NCBI RefSeq assembly: GCF_000717335.1
Contig: NZ_JNYZ01000014.1
Location: 124,001 to 188,000, forward strand
Source of the DNA: Amycolatopsis jejuensis
Lineage (GTDB): Bacteria; Actinomycetota; Actinomycetes; Mycobacteriales; Pseudonocardiaceae
DNA length: 64,000 nt
Direction of reading: 5' to 3'
Made by a program: the position numbers and the translations under genes. Position 1 is the first letter of the stretch. Each line of letters opens with the position of its first letter. Of the stretch, positions 1-9,369 are shown piece by piece. Under the pieces are notes generated by a model. The model did no database searches and had not been told where the DNA came from. It worked only from the letters and a program-made list of their open reading frames with translations.

Positions 1-1
1 T

Positions 2-766
2 CCGGAGAAGAAGGACAAGGGCGGCAAGAAACTCGTGTCGGCGGGGGAGCGGCTCGCCGGGCTGCAGGAAGCGCTGTACGCCGAGGGGATCGGCGGCGGC
101 GAGCGCAGCGTCCTGCTGGTGCTGCAGGGCATGGACACCTCCGGCAAGGGCGGCACCGTCGGGCACGTGCTCGGCCTGGTGAACCCGATGGGCGTGCAGT
201 ACGCCGGGTTCAAGAAGCCCACGGCCGCCGAGCGACGGCACGATTTCCTGTGGCGCATCCGCCGCCGTCTTCCGGCGCCGGGCCACCTCGGGGTGTTCGA
301 CCGTTCGCATTATGAGGACATCCTCGTGCCGCGGGTCCTCGGCGAGCTCGACGCGGCCGAGCGGCGGCAGAGGTACACGCAGATCAACGCCTTCGAGAAA
401 GAGCTTGCCGAAAGCGGGACCACGGTGGTGAAGGTGTTCCTGCACATCTCGCCCGAGGAACAGCTGCGGCGGCTCACCGCGCGGCTGGACCGGCCGGAGA
501 AGCGGTGGAAGTTCGACCCGTCGGACATCGAAGCGCGCCGGGCTTGGCCGTCCTACCAAGCCGCGTACGCCGACGTGTTCAAGCGGACCTCGACCACGCA
601 CGCGCCCTGGTACGTCGTGCCTGCCGACCGCAAGTGGTACCGCAACTGGGCGGTCGCCGAGTTGCTCGTGGAGACCTTGACCGAGCTCGGCCCGCAGTTC
701 CCGGAACCCACCTACGACGTGGCCGAGCAGCGCGTCGCGCTGAAGGGTGTTGGCGCCGGCGGCTGA
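2..766 (+). CDS. ppk2: Polyphosphate kinase 2 family protein (5' end outside window)
   Basis: The frame is open from base 2, so the gene begins upstream and 254 residues are visible. PPK2 enzymes move phosphate between polyphosphate and nucleotides. The Walker A motif GMDTSGKGG, the Walker B-like GVFDRSHYEDIL and the lid motif RLDRPEKRWKF are all present and intact, so the protein looks functional. The GTG at 35 is an internal start candidate, but the family normally has conserved residues ahead of it, and the Lys-rich stretch before it (PEKKDKGGKK) reads as coding. Which PPK2 class (AMP, ADP or polyphosphate direction) cannot be told from this fragment. Confidence 0.88.
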   Translation, partial: PEKKDKGGKKLVSAGERLAGLQEALYAEGIGGGERSVLLVLQGMDTSGKGGTVGHVLGLVNPMGVQYAGFKKPTAAERRHDFLWRIRRRLPAPGHLGVFDRSHYEDILVPRVLGELDAAERRQRYTQINAFEKELAESGTTVVKVFLHISPEEQLRRLTARLDRPEKRWKFDPSDIEARRAWPSYQAAYADVFKRTSTTHAPWYVVPADRKWYRNWAVAELLVETLTELGPQFPEPTYDVAEQRVALKGVGAGG

Positions 767-778
767 TCGTCTGAAAGA

Positions 779-2905
779 GTGCCGGACGTGACCGACTCCG
801 CACTCGACGACCTCCCGTTCCTCCGCCGGCAGGCCCGCACCCAGCGGTTCACGCTCGGCGCGCCCAAGCAGTTCCGGGTCGCGCCGGACGGTTCACGGGT
901 GTTGTTCCTGCGCAGCGCCACCGGCACCGACCCGCGGCACAGCCTGTGGTCGTTCGATCTCGCCACCGGCGAGGAGACGAAGCTCGTGGACGCGGCGGAG
1001 CTGCTTGGCGACTTTGGTGACGAGGACCTGCCGCCGGAGGAACGAGCCCGGCGTGAGCGGGCCCGGGAGACCGGCGGCGGTGTGGTGGCGTTCGGCGTGG
1101 ATGACGCGTTCACGGTGGTCACCTTCACGTTGTCGGGCAAGCTGTACACGCTCGACCTCGCTTCCGGCGAGACGCGGATCTTGGTCGACGGTTCGGTGGT
1201 CGATCCGCGGCCGAACCCGACCGGTACGCATGTCGCGTACGTGCGGGATCGGCGGTTGCGCGTGATCGAGCTGGCCACCGGGGAGGATCGCGCGCTCGTC
1301 GAGGAGGACGGCGACGACATCTCGTGGGGGCTTGCGGAGTTCATCGCGGCGGAGGAGATGGACCGGACGCGCGGGTACTGGTGGGCGCCGGACGGGCACA
1401 GTCTCATCGTGGAGCGGTCGGACCGCGGGCCGGTGCCGCGCTGGACGATCGGCGACCCGGCGAACCCGCAGCAGGCGGCGAATGTCGTCGCGTATCCGTC
1501 GGCGGGGTCGGCCAATGCCGAGGTTTCGCTCGCGGTGCTGGGGCTGGACGGCAGCCGGGTCGACGTGGCTCGCGGGGAGTGGGAGTACCTGGTCACCGTG
1601 CATTGGTCGGCGGGCGGGGCGCCGTTGCTGGCGGTGCAGCCGCGGGACCAGCGGCGGCTCACCGTGCTGGCGCTGGATCCGGCTGACGGGTCCGTCACCG
1701 GACTGCACACCGAGACCGACGAGCATTGGGTGGAGATCGTCCAGGGGGTGCCCGCGTGGACGTCGGACGGGAAGCTGGTGGTGGAGAGCGCCACCGACGG
1801 CGACCACCGGCTCGTGGTGGACGGTCAGGCGGTCACCCCGGCCGGAATGCAGCTGCGTTCGGTGTTGCACGTCGGGGCGGAGGTGCTGTTCACCGCATCG
1901 GAGGACGACCCGACGCAGGTGCATCTGTACCGGACTTCGCGCGACGGGGTACGTCGTCTGTCTACTGTGGACGGCGTACACGGTGGCTCGGGCAATGCTG
2001 CGCTGACGGTGCTCACGTCGTGGAGTTTGGACCACAGTGGACCTACGGTGACCGTGCTCCGGGACGGGGTCCCGGCGGGGTCGATCGGTTCGTCCACTGT
2101 GGACCCGGAGATCGTGCCGAACCTGACCTGGCTCACGCTTGGCGACCGCGCGCTGCGGGCGGCTTTGGTGCTGCCACGGGGATACGAGCCGAGCGAGGGC
2201 AAGCTGCCGGTGCTGCTCGACCCGTACGGCGGCCCGCATGCGCAGCGGGTTTTGCAGAGCCGCAACGCTTTCCTGACTCCGCAGTGGCTGGCCGACCAGG
2301 GCTTCGCCGTGCTGGTGGTGGACGGCCGCGGGTCACCCGGTCGCGGTCCGGCTTGGGAGAAGGAGATCGCCGGTAAGCTGGCTGATGTCACGTTGGCCGA
2401 CCAGGTCGACGCGCTGCAGGCGGCCGCGGCTTTGCGGCCGGAGCTGGATCTGGAGCGGGTTGCGATCCGGGGTTGGTCGTATGGCGGGTACCTGTCCGCG
2501 CTGGCGGTGCTGCGCCGTCCGGACGTGTTCCACGCTGCCGTCGCGGGCGCGCCGGTCACGGACTGGTCGTCGTACGATACCCATTACACTGAAAGGTATC
2601 TGGGCACGCCGCAGGACGAACCCGAGAGCTACGAACACAATTCGCTGATCGCGGACGCAGGATCCCTTGCGCGGGCGCTGCTGATCGTGCACGGATTGGC
2701 CGACGACAACGTATTCCCGGCCCACTCGCTGCGGCTGTCGTCGGCGTTGCTGGCGAAGGGCCGTCCGCATGTGTTCCTGCCGCTCGCGGGCGCGACGCAC
2801 ATGACGCCGCAGGCCGAAGAGGTCGCGGAAAACCTGATGCGCACACAGGTCGATTGGCTTCATCGGGAACTGGCCGCGGTCGCGGGCGGGAAGGAAGACG
2901 GATGA
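779..2905 (+). CDS. S9 family peptidase (dipeptidyl peptidase IV-like)
   Basis: This 708-residue protein has a DPP IV-type N-terminal beta-propeller (roughly residues 60-440) followed by an alpha/beta-hydrolase S9 catalytic domain (about 500-705). The catalytic triad is visible: Ser567 in GWSYGGY, Asp642 in HGLADDNVFP and His674 in GATHMTP. These enzymes cleave dipeptides after Pro or Ala. No signal peptide is seen, so a cytoplasmic location is likely. The GTG start lies 12 bases after the upstream gene; a second GTG at 788 is an alternative. The stop overlaps the ATG of the next gene by four bases (ATGA), implying translational coupling. Confidence 0.9.
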   Translation: MPDVTDSALDDLPFLRRQARTQRFTLGAPKQFRVAPDGSRVLFLRSATGTDPRHSLWSFDLATGEETKLVDAAELLGDFGDEDLPPEERARRERARETGGGVVAFGVDDAFTVVTFTLSGKLYTLDLASGETRILVDGSVVDPRPNPTGTHVAYVRDRRLRVIELATGEDRALVEEDGDDISWGLAEFIAAEEMDRTRGYWWAPDGHSLIVERSDRGPVPRWTIGDPANPQQAANVVAYPSAGSANAEVSLAVLGLDGSRVDVARGEWEYLVTVHWSAGGAPLLAVQPRDQRRLTVLALDPADGSVTGLHTETDEHWVEIVQGVPAWTSDGKLVVESATDGDHRLVVDGQAVTPAGMQLRSVLHVGAEVLFTASEDDPTQVHLYRTSRDGVRRLSTVDGVHGGSGNAALTVLTSWSLDHSGPTVTVLRDGVPAGSIGSSTVDPEIVPNLTWLTLGDRALRAALVLPRGYEPSEGKLPVLLDPYGGPHAQRVLQSRNAFLTPQWLADQGFAVLVVDGRGSPGRGPAWEKEIAGKLADVTLADQVDALQAAAALRPELDLERVAIRGWSYGGYLSALAVLRRPDVFHAAVAGAPVTDWSSYDTHYTERYLGTPQDEPESYEHNSLIADAGSLARALLIVHGLADDNVFPAHSLRLSSALLAKGRPHVFLPLAGATHMTPQAEEVAENLMRTQVDWLHRELAAVAGGKEDG

Positions 2906-3858
2906 GCCGCTGGGGCTTGACGATCCCGTTCACCGGCGTGCCGCTCGCCGAGCACCGGGCGCTGGTCGAGGAGCTGCCGGATCTCGGGTACACCGATGTG
3001 TGGACCGCCGAAACCGCAGGTACGGACGCCTTCGCGCCGCTGGTGCTGGCTTCCCAATGGGCACCGCAACTCCGCTTGGGCACCGCGATCGTGCCGGTGT
3101 ACACGCGTGGTCCGGGCTTGCTGGCGATGAGCGCGTCAACGCTCGCGGAACTCGCGCCGGGCCGCTTCGTGCTGGGCATCGGAACCTCGTCACCGGTCAT
3201 CGTGCGCGACTGGAATGCGGGCGCCTTTACCGAGCCGTTTCAGCGATCGCGCGACACGCTGCGGTTCCTCCGCTCGGCGCTGGCGGGGGAGAAGGTGACC
3301 GAGGAATACCCGACGTTCGCGGTCTCGCGGTTCCGCCTGGAGCGCGCCCCGGACCCGGCGCCGTCGATCATGCTGGCCGCACTACGCCCCGGCATGCTGC
3401 GCCTGGCGGCGGCGGAAGCGGACGGCGCGATCACGAACTGGCTCGCCGCTTCCGACGTACCCCGGGTGCGCGCGGTGGTCGGCCCCGACGTCGAGCTGGT
3501 CGCGCGGATTTTCGTGTGCCCCACGGAGGATGCTTCGGTCGCGCGAGGCCTCGGCCGGATGTTGATCTCTTCGTACCTCACAGTACCCGCCTACGCAGCC
3601 TTCCACGACTGGCTCGGCCGCGGTGACGCGCTCCGCCCCATGCACGAGGCGTGGGCAGCGGGAGAGCGAAAGCGAGCGAACGAGGTCATCCCGGACGAAG
3701 TCGTGGACGCCCTGGTGATCCACGGCAACGCCGACGCGTGCCGCGAGCAGGTGCAGTCCTATGTGGACAACGGGCTGACCACGCCGGTGATCCAGGTACT
3801 ACCCACGGGAGGCGACGTATTCGCCGAGGTAAGGGGGTTGGCTCCGGCGAGGGGGTGA
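2902..3858 (+). CDS. LLM class (luciferase-like) flavin-dependent oxidoreductase
   Basis: The protein has 318 residues and begins MSRWGLTIPFTGVP, the usual first beta-strand of the bacterial luciferase-like TIM barrel. The segments ELAPGRFVLGIGTSSPVI and AALRPGMLRLAAAEADGAI fit coenzyme F420-binding members of the family common in actinobacteria. The substrate is unknown. An open frame extends upstream to 2854, but the ATG at 2902 overlaps the stop of the S9 peptidase (ATGA) and matches the family's N-terminus, so it is preferred. The two genes probably form an operon. F420 versus FMN dependence is an inference from the family. Confidence 0.85.
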   Translation: MSRWGLTIPFTGVPLAEHRALVEELPDLGYTDVWTAETAGTDAFAPLVLASQWAPQLRLGTAIVPVYTRGPGLLAMSASTLAELAPGRFVLGIGTSSPVIVRDWNAGAFTEPFQRSRDTLRFLRSALAGEKVTEEYPTFAVSRFRLERAPDPAPSIMLAALRPGMLRLAAAEADGAITNWLAASDVPRVRAVVGPDVELVARIFVCPTEDASVARGLGRMLISSYLTVPAYAAFHDWLGRGDALRPMHEAWAAGERKRANEVIPDEVVDALVIHGNADACREQVQSYVDNGLTTPVIQVLPTGGDVFAEVRGLAPARG

Positions 3859-4458
3859 CTTCGGGCTTTTTCTCGCCCTGAGCCGGGTCCTTCGGATCGG
3901 CTTTGTCCTGCCTGGCTTGGGTCCCCGGGGCTGGCGGCTCGCCCTTTGTCCTGCCCGGCTTGGGTCTCGCGACCCCCTTGTCCTGCCCGGCGGTGTCCCG
4001 GGCCTGGGCCTCCCGGGCCGTCTCGTCTTGCCTTGCCCGGTTGCGGTGCCGGGTCTGGTCTCTCGGATGTCCTCTTCCCGCCTGGCTGGGTGTCGGGCGT
4101 GGGTTTCGCGAGGCCGTCTTGTCCGGCCCGGCTTCGTGCCAGGTCTGGTCTCCCGCCCCGCCCCGCCCCGCCCGGCTGCCTGCCGGACCTGGTTTCGCGG
4201 ACCGCATTGTCCCGCCCAGTTGCGTGCCGGTCAGGTGTCCCGGGCCGCTCCGTCCCGCCCACCTGCGTACCGGGCCGGGGATTCGCAGATCGCCCAGTCC
4301 TGCCCCGGTTCGGGCACCGGCCGTTCCCGGTGCGTGGCGTTCGGGTGAAGCGTGGTCTCCCGAATGGCGGACGCGTCGACCGGCGTCCGCACTCCATGCT
4401 GGGCACGGGTGCCCACCCGGTCGCAGGCTGTCGGTGGGTGTCCGTATTGTTGCGTAGG
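3859..4458. repeat. GC-rich spacer of about nine degenerate ~45-bp tandem repeats
   Basis: This stretch has no convincing gene. From about 3903 to 4330 the + strand runs through roughly nine diverged copies of a 39-50 bp unit that begins TGTCCTGCCCGGCTTG-like and carries a GGTCTCGCG-like middle. Copies differ by substitutions and small indels. Every frame stays open only because of base composition. It separates the LLM gene from the siderophore operon, whose iron box begins just after it. Confidence 0.7.
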
Positions 4459-4477
4459 GTAGGCAAGGTTACCCTAA
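4459..4477 (+). promoter_or_regulatory. Iron box (IdeR/DmdR-type operator)
   Basis: GTAGGCAAGGTTACCCTAA matches 14 of 19 positions of the actinobacterial iron-box consensus TTAGGTTAGGCTAACCTAA, including both outer AGG/CCTAA half-site cores. It ends 13 bases before the ATG of the first siderophore gene. The placement implies repression by an IdeR/DmdR1-type regulator when iron is plentiful. The site is seen; regulator identity is inferred, since no such regulator gene is in the window. Confidence 0.8.
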
Positions 4478-4490
4478 GAAAGGCGGTTCG

Positions 4491-6302
4491 ATGGAGGATG
4501 CGCCCTCAGCCTGGCTGGCCGGCGGCCCCGGTGGCGCGGAACGGCTGGCCCGCCTGATCCCGGTCGCACTCCGCGGAATGGCGGCAGGCACAGCGGAGCG
4601 AGGCGGCCCGGTTCCGTCCGGCGGCCCGGCAGCGGTCGCGGCAACCCTGGCCGCAGGCTCGCCCCGGACGACGGACACCACAAGCGGCGGGACATTGCCG
4701 GAACCTGCGTCGCCCGGGGACGCCCACGGCGATGCACCTACGCGGAGTGGCAGTCTTCCCGGCTCGGCCATTCCCGCGGACATCCTCGCCGATGCACCCA
4801 CGCCGACGGGGGCTCTTTCCGGCCCAGCTCTTCCCGTCGATGTCCTCGGTGAGGCACCCGCGCCGAGTGGCGGTCTTCTCAGCCCAGCCCTTCCCTCCGA
4901 CGTCCTCGGTCAGCCACCCGCGCCGGCACGTGGTCTTCCCCACCAAGCCCTCCTCACCGATGCACCCGCACCGACCGGCCCTCTTCCCACCCCGGCTTGC
5001 CCCACCGACCACCCAAGTCACGCCCACGACTTCCTCCCCCGGGCAGGTGTCGGGGCCGAGCAAGCCCTCGAAGAGCTCACCACCCTCCTCGCCGCCGGAT
5101 CTGCCGACCCTGCCGACCCGGCCTGTGCCGCGCACCTCCACTGCCCCCCGCTGGCCGTCTCCGTGGCGGCCGACGTCGTTGCCTCCGCGCTCAACCCCTC
5201 CATGGATTCCTGGGACCAAGCACCCGTCGCGAGTGAGATCGAGCGCCAGTTCACCACCGGCATCGCACGCCTCTGCTACCCGCAAGCCGCGCGGCCGGAT
5301 GCCCTCATCACCACCGGCGGGACCGAATCCAACCTCCTCGGCCTCCTGCTCGCCCGCGAGACCTCGGCGACCCGGCCGGTCTGCGGCGCCAACTCGCACC
5401 ACAGCGTCGCGCGCGCGGCCTGGTTGCTCGGGCTGCCTGCGCCCGTCGTCGTGCCCTGTCTCGACGATCGCTTGGTTCCCTCCGCGCTGGCCGCCGCGCT
5501 CGCGCCGCTCGGTGCGCAGGCGGTGGTCGTCGCGACGGCCGGGACCACCAACACCGGCCGGATCGACCCGTTGCCCGAGATCGCCGAGATCTGCCGTCGC
5601 ACTGGCGCGCGGCTGCACGTCGACGCGGCGTACGGCGGGCTCGCGCTCTGCAGTGAAACCCTCCGTGACCGCGTCGCCGGGCTTGAGTTGGCCGACTCCG
5701 TCGCGCTCGACCTGCACAAATTCGGCTGGCAGCCGGTCGCCGCGGGGGTGTTCGCCGCGCGCGAGGAGTCGGCTCTGCAGTCGCTCACCGTCCGCGCCGA
5801 GTACCTCAACGCCGACGACGACACCGAAGCCGGTCTTCCCGATCTGCTCGGCCGTTCGCTGCGCACGTCTCGCCGTCCGGACGCGTTCCGCATGGCCGTC
5901 ACCCTTCGCGCGCTCGGTACCGCGGGCGTCGGCGAGCTCGTGGAACGCTGCTGTGCCACGGCTTCCGGCGTGCACGCGCTCATCGACGGCCATCCGGCGC
6001 TGCGCTCGTGGGGTGCGCCCGAACTGTCCACAGTGGTCTTCCGCCCGAATCGGGCCGACGAGCTGTCCGGCCCGGCCGGTGACGAGCTCGTCGCGCAGGT
6101 CCGCCGTACCCTCCTCGAAGACGGCGCCGCGGTGATCGGCCGCGCTGCGTTGCCGACCGGTCCGGACGGAACCACCCAGCTGTGGCTCAAGCTCACCCTT
6201 CTGCACCCGCACACCACGCCTGCCGACTACCGCGCGTTGCTGGACACGGTGGCGGCCGCGGCGCAAGCCGTCGAAAAGCAGGAAAGCCCGGTCGCGTCGT
6301 GA
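4491..6302 (+). CDS. PLP-dependent decarboxylase of a siderophore operon (DesA/diaminobutyrate decarboxylase-like)
   Basis: This 603-residue group II decarboxylase probably decarboxylates lysine or a related diamino acid to give the diamine backbone of a hydroxamate siderophore. The PLP lysine is Lys410 in DLHKFGW; HVDAAYGG is the preceding Asp/Ala PLP motif and TTGGTESN the phosphate-binding segment. Homologues have a short link between the N-terminal segment (ending about residue 57) and GAEQALEELTTLL (from about 188). Here roughly 128 Pro/Ala-rich residues fill that gap, made largely of 20-residue repeats. The gene follows an iron box and its TGA overlaps the next GTG (GTGA). Substrate choice (lysine or diaminobutyrate) is not decidable from sequence. 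Confidence 0.85.
   Translation: MEDAPSAWLAGGPGGAERLARLIPVALRGMAAGTAERGGPVPSGGPAAVAATLAAGSPRTTDTTSGGTLPEPASPGDAHGDAPTRSGSLPGSAIPADILADAPTPTGALSGPALPVDVLGEAPAPSGGLLSPALPSDVLGQPPAPARGLPHQALLTDAPAPTGPLPTPACPTDHPSHAHDFLPRAGVGAEQALEELTTLLAAGSADPADPACAAHLHCPPLAVSVAADVVASALNPSMDSWDQAPVASEIERQFTTGIARLCYPQAARPDALITTGGTESNLLGLLLARETSATRPVCGANSHHSVARAAWLLGLPAPVVVPCLDDRLVPSALAAALAPLGAQAVVVATAGTTNTGRIDPLPEIAEICRRTGARLHVDAAYGGLALCSETLRDRVAGLELADSVALDLHKFGWQPVAAGVFAAREESALQSLTVRAEYLNADDDTEAGLPDLLGRSLRTSRRPDAFRMAVTLRALGTAGVGELVERCCATASGVHALIDGHPALRSWGAPELSTVVFRPNRADELSGPAGDELVAQVRRTLLEDGAAVIGRAALPTGPDGTTQLWLKLTLLHPHTTPADYRALLDTVAAAAQAVEKQESPVAS
4720..4990 (+). repeat. In-frame ~60-bp tandem repeats within the decarboxylase gene
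   Basis: About four copies of a 60-bp unit are visible, each encoding a 20-residue Pro/Ala/Leu-rich unit of the form (D/E)AP-P-G-LSGPALP-DVLG. Clear copies start near 4731, 4791, 4851 and 4911, the last ones shortened. The length is a multiple of three throughout, so the frame is kept. The unit differs in sequence from the non-coding repeats just upstream. Confidence 0.8.
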
Positions 6303-7582
6303 GGCGCTTCGACCTCGCGGGCGTCGGGATCGGGCCGTTCAACCTTTCCCTTGCCGCGCTGGCCGATCCGCTGGACCTGGACGTCGTGCTCTTCGACGCG
6401 CGCCCGGAGTTCCGCTGGCACCCCGGCCTGCTCGTGGACGGCGCAACACTGCAGGTGCCGTTCCTCGCCGACCTGGTATCGCTCGTCGACCCCACCAGCC
6501 GCCACTCGTTCCTCAACTACCTGCGCGAACGCGGCCGCCTGCTGCCGTTCTACTTCGCCGAACGGTTCCACCTGCCGCGCGCGGAGTACGACGACTACGG
6601 CCGCTGGGCTGCCGCGCGGCTGCCGTCGTGCCGGTTCGGGCACGAGGTCACCGGGCTGCGCTGGGTACCCGAGGAGGACGCGTTCGAGCTCGGCGGCACC
6701 GATCCGGTGCTCGCGGAGGCCGTGGTGCTCGGCGTCGGCACGCAGCCGAGCGTGCCGGAACCGTTGCAGCCCTTGGTGTCCGCGCCCGACGTGCTCGCCC
6801 TGCACTCCGCCGACTACCTCACGCATCGCGCGGACCTGCTCGCCGCGGAGCGCGTGACGGTGGTCGGCTCGGGACAGTCGGGCGCGGAGGTGTTCCTCGA
6901 CCTGCTGCGCGCACGGTCCACTGTGGACGGTCTGCGCTGGCTGGCGAGGACGCCGGCGTTCGCCCCGATGGAATACTCTAAACTGGGGCTGGAGCAGTTC
7001 ACCCCAGACTACACGAAATTCTTCCACGGCCTCCCCGAACCGGTCCGCGACGAGTTGCTGCCTTCGCAATGGCAGCTGTACCAAGGGATCGACGCCGAAA
7101 CGATGGCCGCGATCCACGACGAGCTGTACCGGCGCAGCATCGGCGGCGGCTGGCCCGAAGCGGTGCTCACGCCGGGGGTCGAGGTGGTGTCGGCAAAAGT
7201 CGGTGACGACATCGAGCTGTCCCTGCAGCAGGTGCAGCAAGGAATAATGGGCACACATCGGACGTCCGCGGTCGTCGCGGCCACCGGATATGCCGAAACG
7301 CCCACCGGGCCGCTGCTGCAGGGCCTCGGCGACGCGGTGCGCCGGGATGCCAAGGGGCGCCTCGTGATCGGGGCGGACTACCGCGTGCAGCTCGACGTGC
7401 CCGGATCCCTTTTCGTCCAGAACGCCGAGCGGCACACGCACGGCCCGGGCGCGCCGGATCTCGGCCTCGGCGCCTGGCGCGCGGCGGCGATTCTCAATGC
7501 TGTGTGCGGAAAAACGGTGTACGACCTGCCTGAGCGCACCGCCTTCACCACGTTCGGCCTCGACCAGACGGAGGACCTGTGA
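6299..7582 (+). CDS. Lysine/ornithine N-monooxygenase (IucD/SidA/DesB family)
   Basis: The protein has 427 residues from the GTG that overlaps the upstream stop (GTGA). It is an FAD- and NADPH-dependent N-hydroxylase that makes the hydroxylamine later turned into a hydroxamate iron ligand. The FAD motif GVGIGPFNLSLAAL is near residue 8, the NADPH motif VVGSGQSGAEVF in the middle, and the family's ATGY motif (AATGYAETP) near the C-terminus. In the neighbourhood its substrate is most likely the diamine from the preceding decarboxylase. The upstream open frame to 6182 only shadows the decarboxylase gene. Confidence 0.88.
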   Translation: MRRFDLAGVGIGPFNLSLAALADPLDLDVVLFDARPEFRWHPGLLVDGATLQVPFLADLVSLVDPTSRHSFLNYLRERGRLLPFYFAERFHLPRAEYDDYGRWAAARLPSCRFGHEVTGLRWVPEEDAFELGGTDPVLAEAVVLGVGTQPSVPEPLQPLVSAPDVLALHSADYLTHRADLLAAERVTVVGSGQSGAEVFLDLLRARSTVDGLRWLARTPAFAPMEYSKLGLEQFTPDYTKFFHGLPEPVRDELLPSQWQLYQGIDAETMAAIHDELYRRSIGGGWPEAVLTPGVEVVSAKVGDDIELSLQQVQQGIMGTHRTSAVVAATGYAETPTGPLLQGLGDAVRRDAKGRLVIGADYRVQLDVPGSLFVQNAERHTHGPGAPDLGLGAWRAAAILNAVCGKTVYDLPERTAFTTFGLDQTEDL

Positions 7583-9369
7583 CCCTCACCGACGACGCCG
7601 CCTGGCGGGCCGCGGGCTCGCTCGTCACGCACAAGATGCTCGGCGAGCTGTCCTACGAAGCGTTGCTGGAGCCCAAACCCGGCGAACCGGCGCGCGCCGG
7701 GCACCGCAGCTGGCTGCTGGACCTGCCGAGCGTCCAGTACCGTTTCGAGGCGCGTCGCGGTGCCTTCGAATCGTGGACTGTCTTGCCTGGCAGTGCTTTT
7801 CGCCGCGCTGACGATACGGATACCCCCGCGGACGACCCACGCGCGCTGATCGTCGATGCGCGCGAACAGCTCGGTCTCACTGGTCTCCGGCTAGCTGACG
7901 TCCTTGCCGAGTTGACCGCAACTGTGGCCAATGAAGCAACCCGATTGCGGCGCGCTCCGAGTGCCGCCACGCTGTCCACAATGGACTACAACCTGGCCGA
8001 CGGGCACCTCACCGGGCATCCGCGGCTGGTGCTGAACAAGGGCCGCGTCGGGTTTTCCGCCCGCGATCGGGCTCGCTATGCGCCGGAATCCGGTGCGGAC
8101 ATCCGGTTGCGCTGGTACGCTGTACACCGAGATCTCGCGCAGTTCCGCAGTGTTGCCGGTTTGAGTGTCGATGCTTTGCTGCGCGAGGAATTGGACGACG
8201 AAACCCGTGCGGAGTTCACCGCGCGCGTGGCGCGGCTGGGTGATCCTGCGGACTACGTCTGGGTGCCGGTCCATCCGTGGCAGGCCGACGAAATCGTGGG
8301 CACGCTCTATGCGGCCGAGCTGGCCACCGGCCGGATGGCCGAGCTGGGCGAGAGCCGTGACGTCTACCGTCCACATCAGACAGTCCGGACGCTGGCCAAC
8401 CGCTCGCGCCCGCGTCGGCGTGACGTGAAAACCGCGGTTTCGGTACGGAATACGCTGGTCTACCGCGGGCTGAACTCGGCGGCGACGCTCGCCGGTCCGT
8501 CGGTCACCGAATGGCTGCGCCGGATCGACGCGGCCGACCCGCTGCTGTCCGGGAAGTACCGCTTCGAGCTGCTCGGCGAGGTGGCGAGCGTGTCCGTGCG
8601 GCATCCGCTGTTCGGCGCGCTGGAGGAGCTGCCGTACCGATTCCATGAGACACTCGGCGCATTGTGGCGGGAGCCGCTCGTCGCGCGGCTCGGCGATGGT
8701 GAGCAGGCGATTTCCTTTGCCGCACTGCCTTATCGGGACGCGGCAGGCGAATCCGTGCTGACCCAGTTGATCACCCGATCCGGCGACGGCGCGGAAAACT
8801 GGCTTTCTCGGCTGCTAGACTTGGTGCTCACGCCCCTCCTGCATTGGCTTCTTCGTTATGGTGTCGGATTCTGCCCCCATGGTCAAAACCTTGTCCTGAT
8901 CGTCGATGCCGAAGGCCGTCCCCTGCGTGTTGCGATCAAGGATTTCGCCCAAGGTGTCGACCTGCTCGACGAGGAATTGCCGTGCTACGCCGAACTTCCG
9001 GCCGACGCCGCGGCCGACATGCTGCGCTGGCCCGCGCATCTGCTCGCGCAGTCGCTGTTCAGCTCGGTGTTCTCCGGACAGCTGCGGTTCTGGGCCGAGA
9101 TCCTGCTGGACGACCTCGGCCTGGCGCGCGGTGATTTCTGGGCGCTGGTCCGGGCGGTCGTCGGCCGCTACCGCGACGAAAACCCGGACGTCGCCGAGCG
9201 GTTCGACGCCTGCCGGTTGTTCGCGCCGGACGTCGAACGCGTCACGCTGAACCGCGAACACCTAGCCGGACAAGGCTTCGACAAAGTCGAACGCGACGAC
9301 GAGTTCGACGTCCGCTGGGGGCGCGTCCCGAATCCCTTGCCCGCGCCCGATCCGGACGGCGCGTGGTGA
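7579..9369 (+). CDS. IucA/IucC family NRPS-independent siderophore synthetase
   Basis: This 596-residue protein belongs to the NIS synthetase family, which adenylates a carboxylate and condenses it with an amine or hydroxylamine. The family's ATP-binding region is recognisable in STMDYNLADGHLTGHPRLVLNKGR (abridged: the HLTGHP..NKGR core), KTAVSVRNTLVYRGLNSA and the C-terminal HGQNLVLIVD segment, where His and Gln are conserved. It is translationally coupled on both sides by GTGA overlaps. In desferrioxamine systems the homologue DesD oligomerises N-hydroxy-N-succinylcadaverine; here the acyl donor step is not obvious because no acyltransferase gene is present. Confidence 0.88.
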   Translation: MTLTDDAAWRAAGSLVTHKMLGELSYEALLEPKPGEPARAGHRSWLLDLPSVQYRFEARRGAFESWTVLPGSAFRRADDTDTPADDPRALIVDAREQLGLTGLRLADVLAELTATVANEATRLRRAPSAATLSTMDYNLADGHLTGHPRLVLNKGRVGFSARDRARYAPESGADIRLRWYAVHRDLAQFRSVAGLSVDALLREELDDETRAEFTARVARLGDPADYVWVPVHPWQADEIVGTLYAAELATGRMAELGESRDVYRPHQTVRTLANRSRPRRRDVKTAVSVRNTLVYRGLNSAATLAGPSVTEWLRRIDAADPLLSGKYRFELLGEVASVSVRHPLFGALEELPYRFHETLGALWREPLVARLGDGEQAISFAALPYRDAAGESVLTQLITRSGDGAENWLSRLLDLVLTPLLHWLLRYGVGFCPHGQNLVLIVDAEGRPLRVAIKDFAQGVDLLDEELPCYAELPADAAADMLRWPAHLLAQSLFSSVFSGQLRFWAEILLDDLGLARGDFWALVRAVVGRYRDENPDVAERFDACRLFAPDVERVTLNREHLAGQGFDKVERDDEFDVRWGRVPNPLPAPDPDGAW

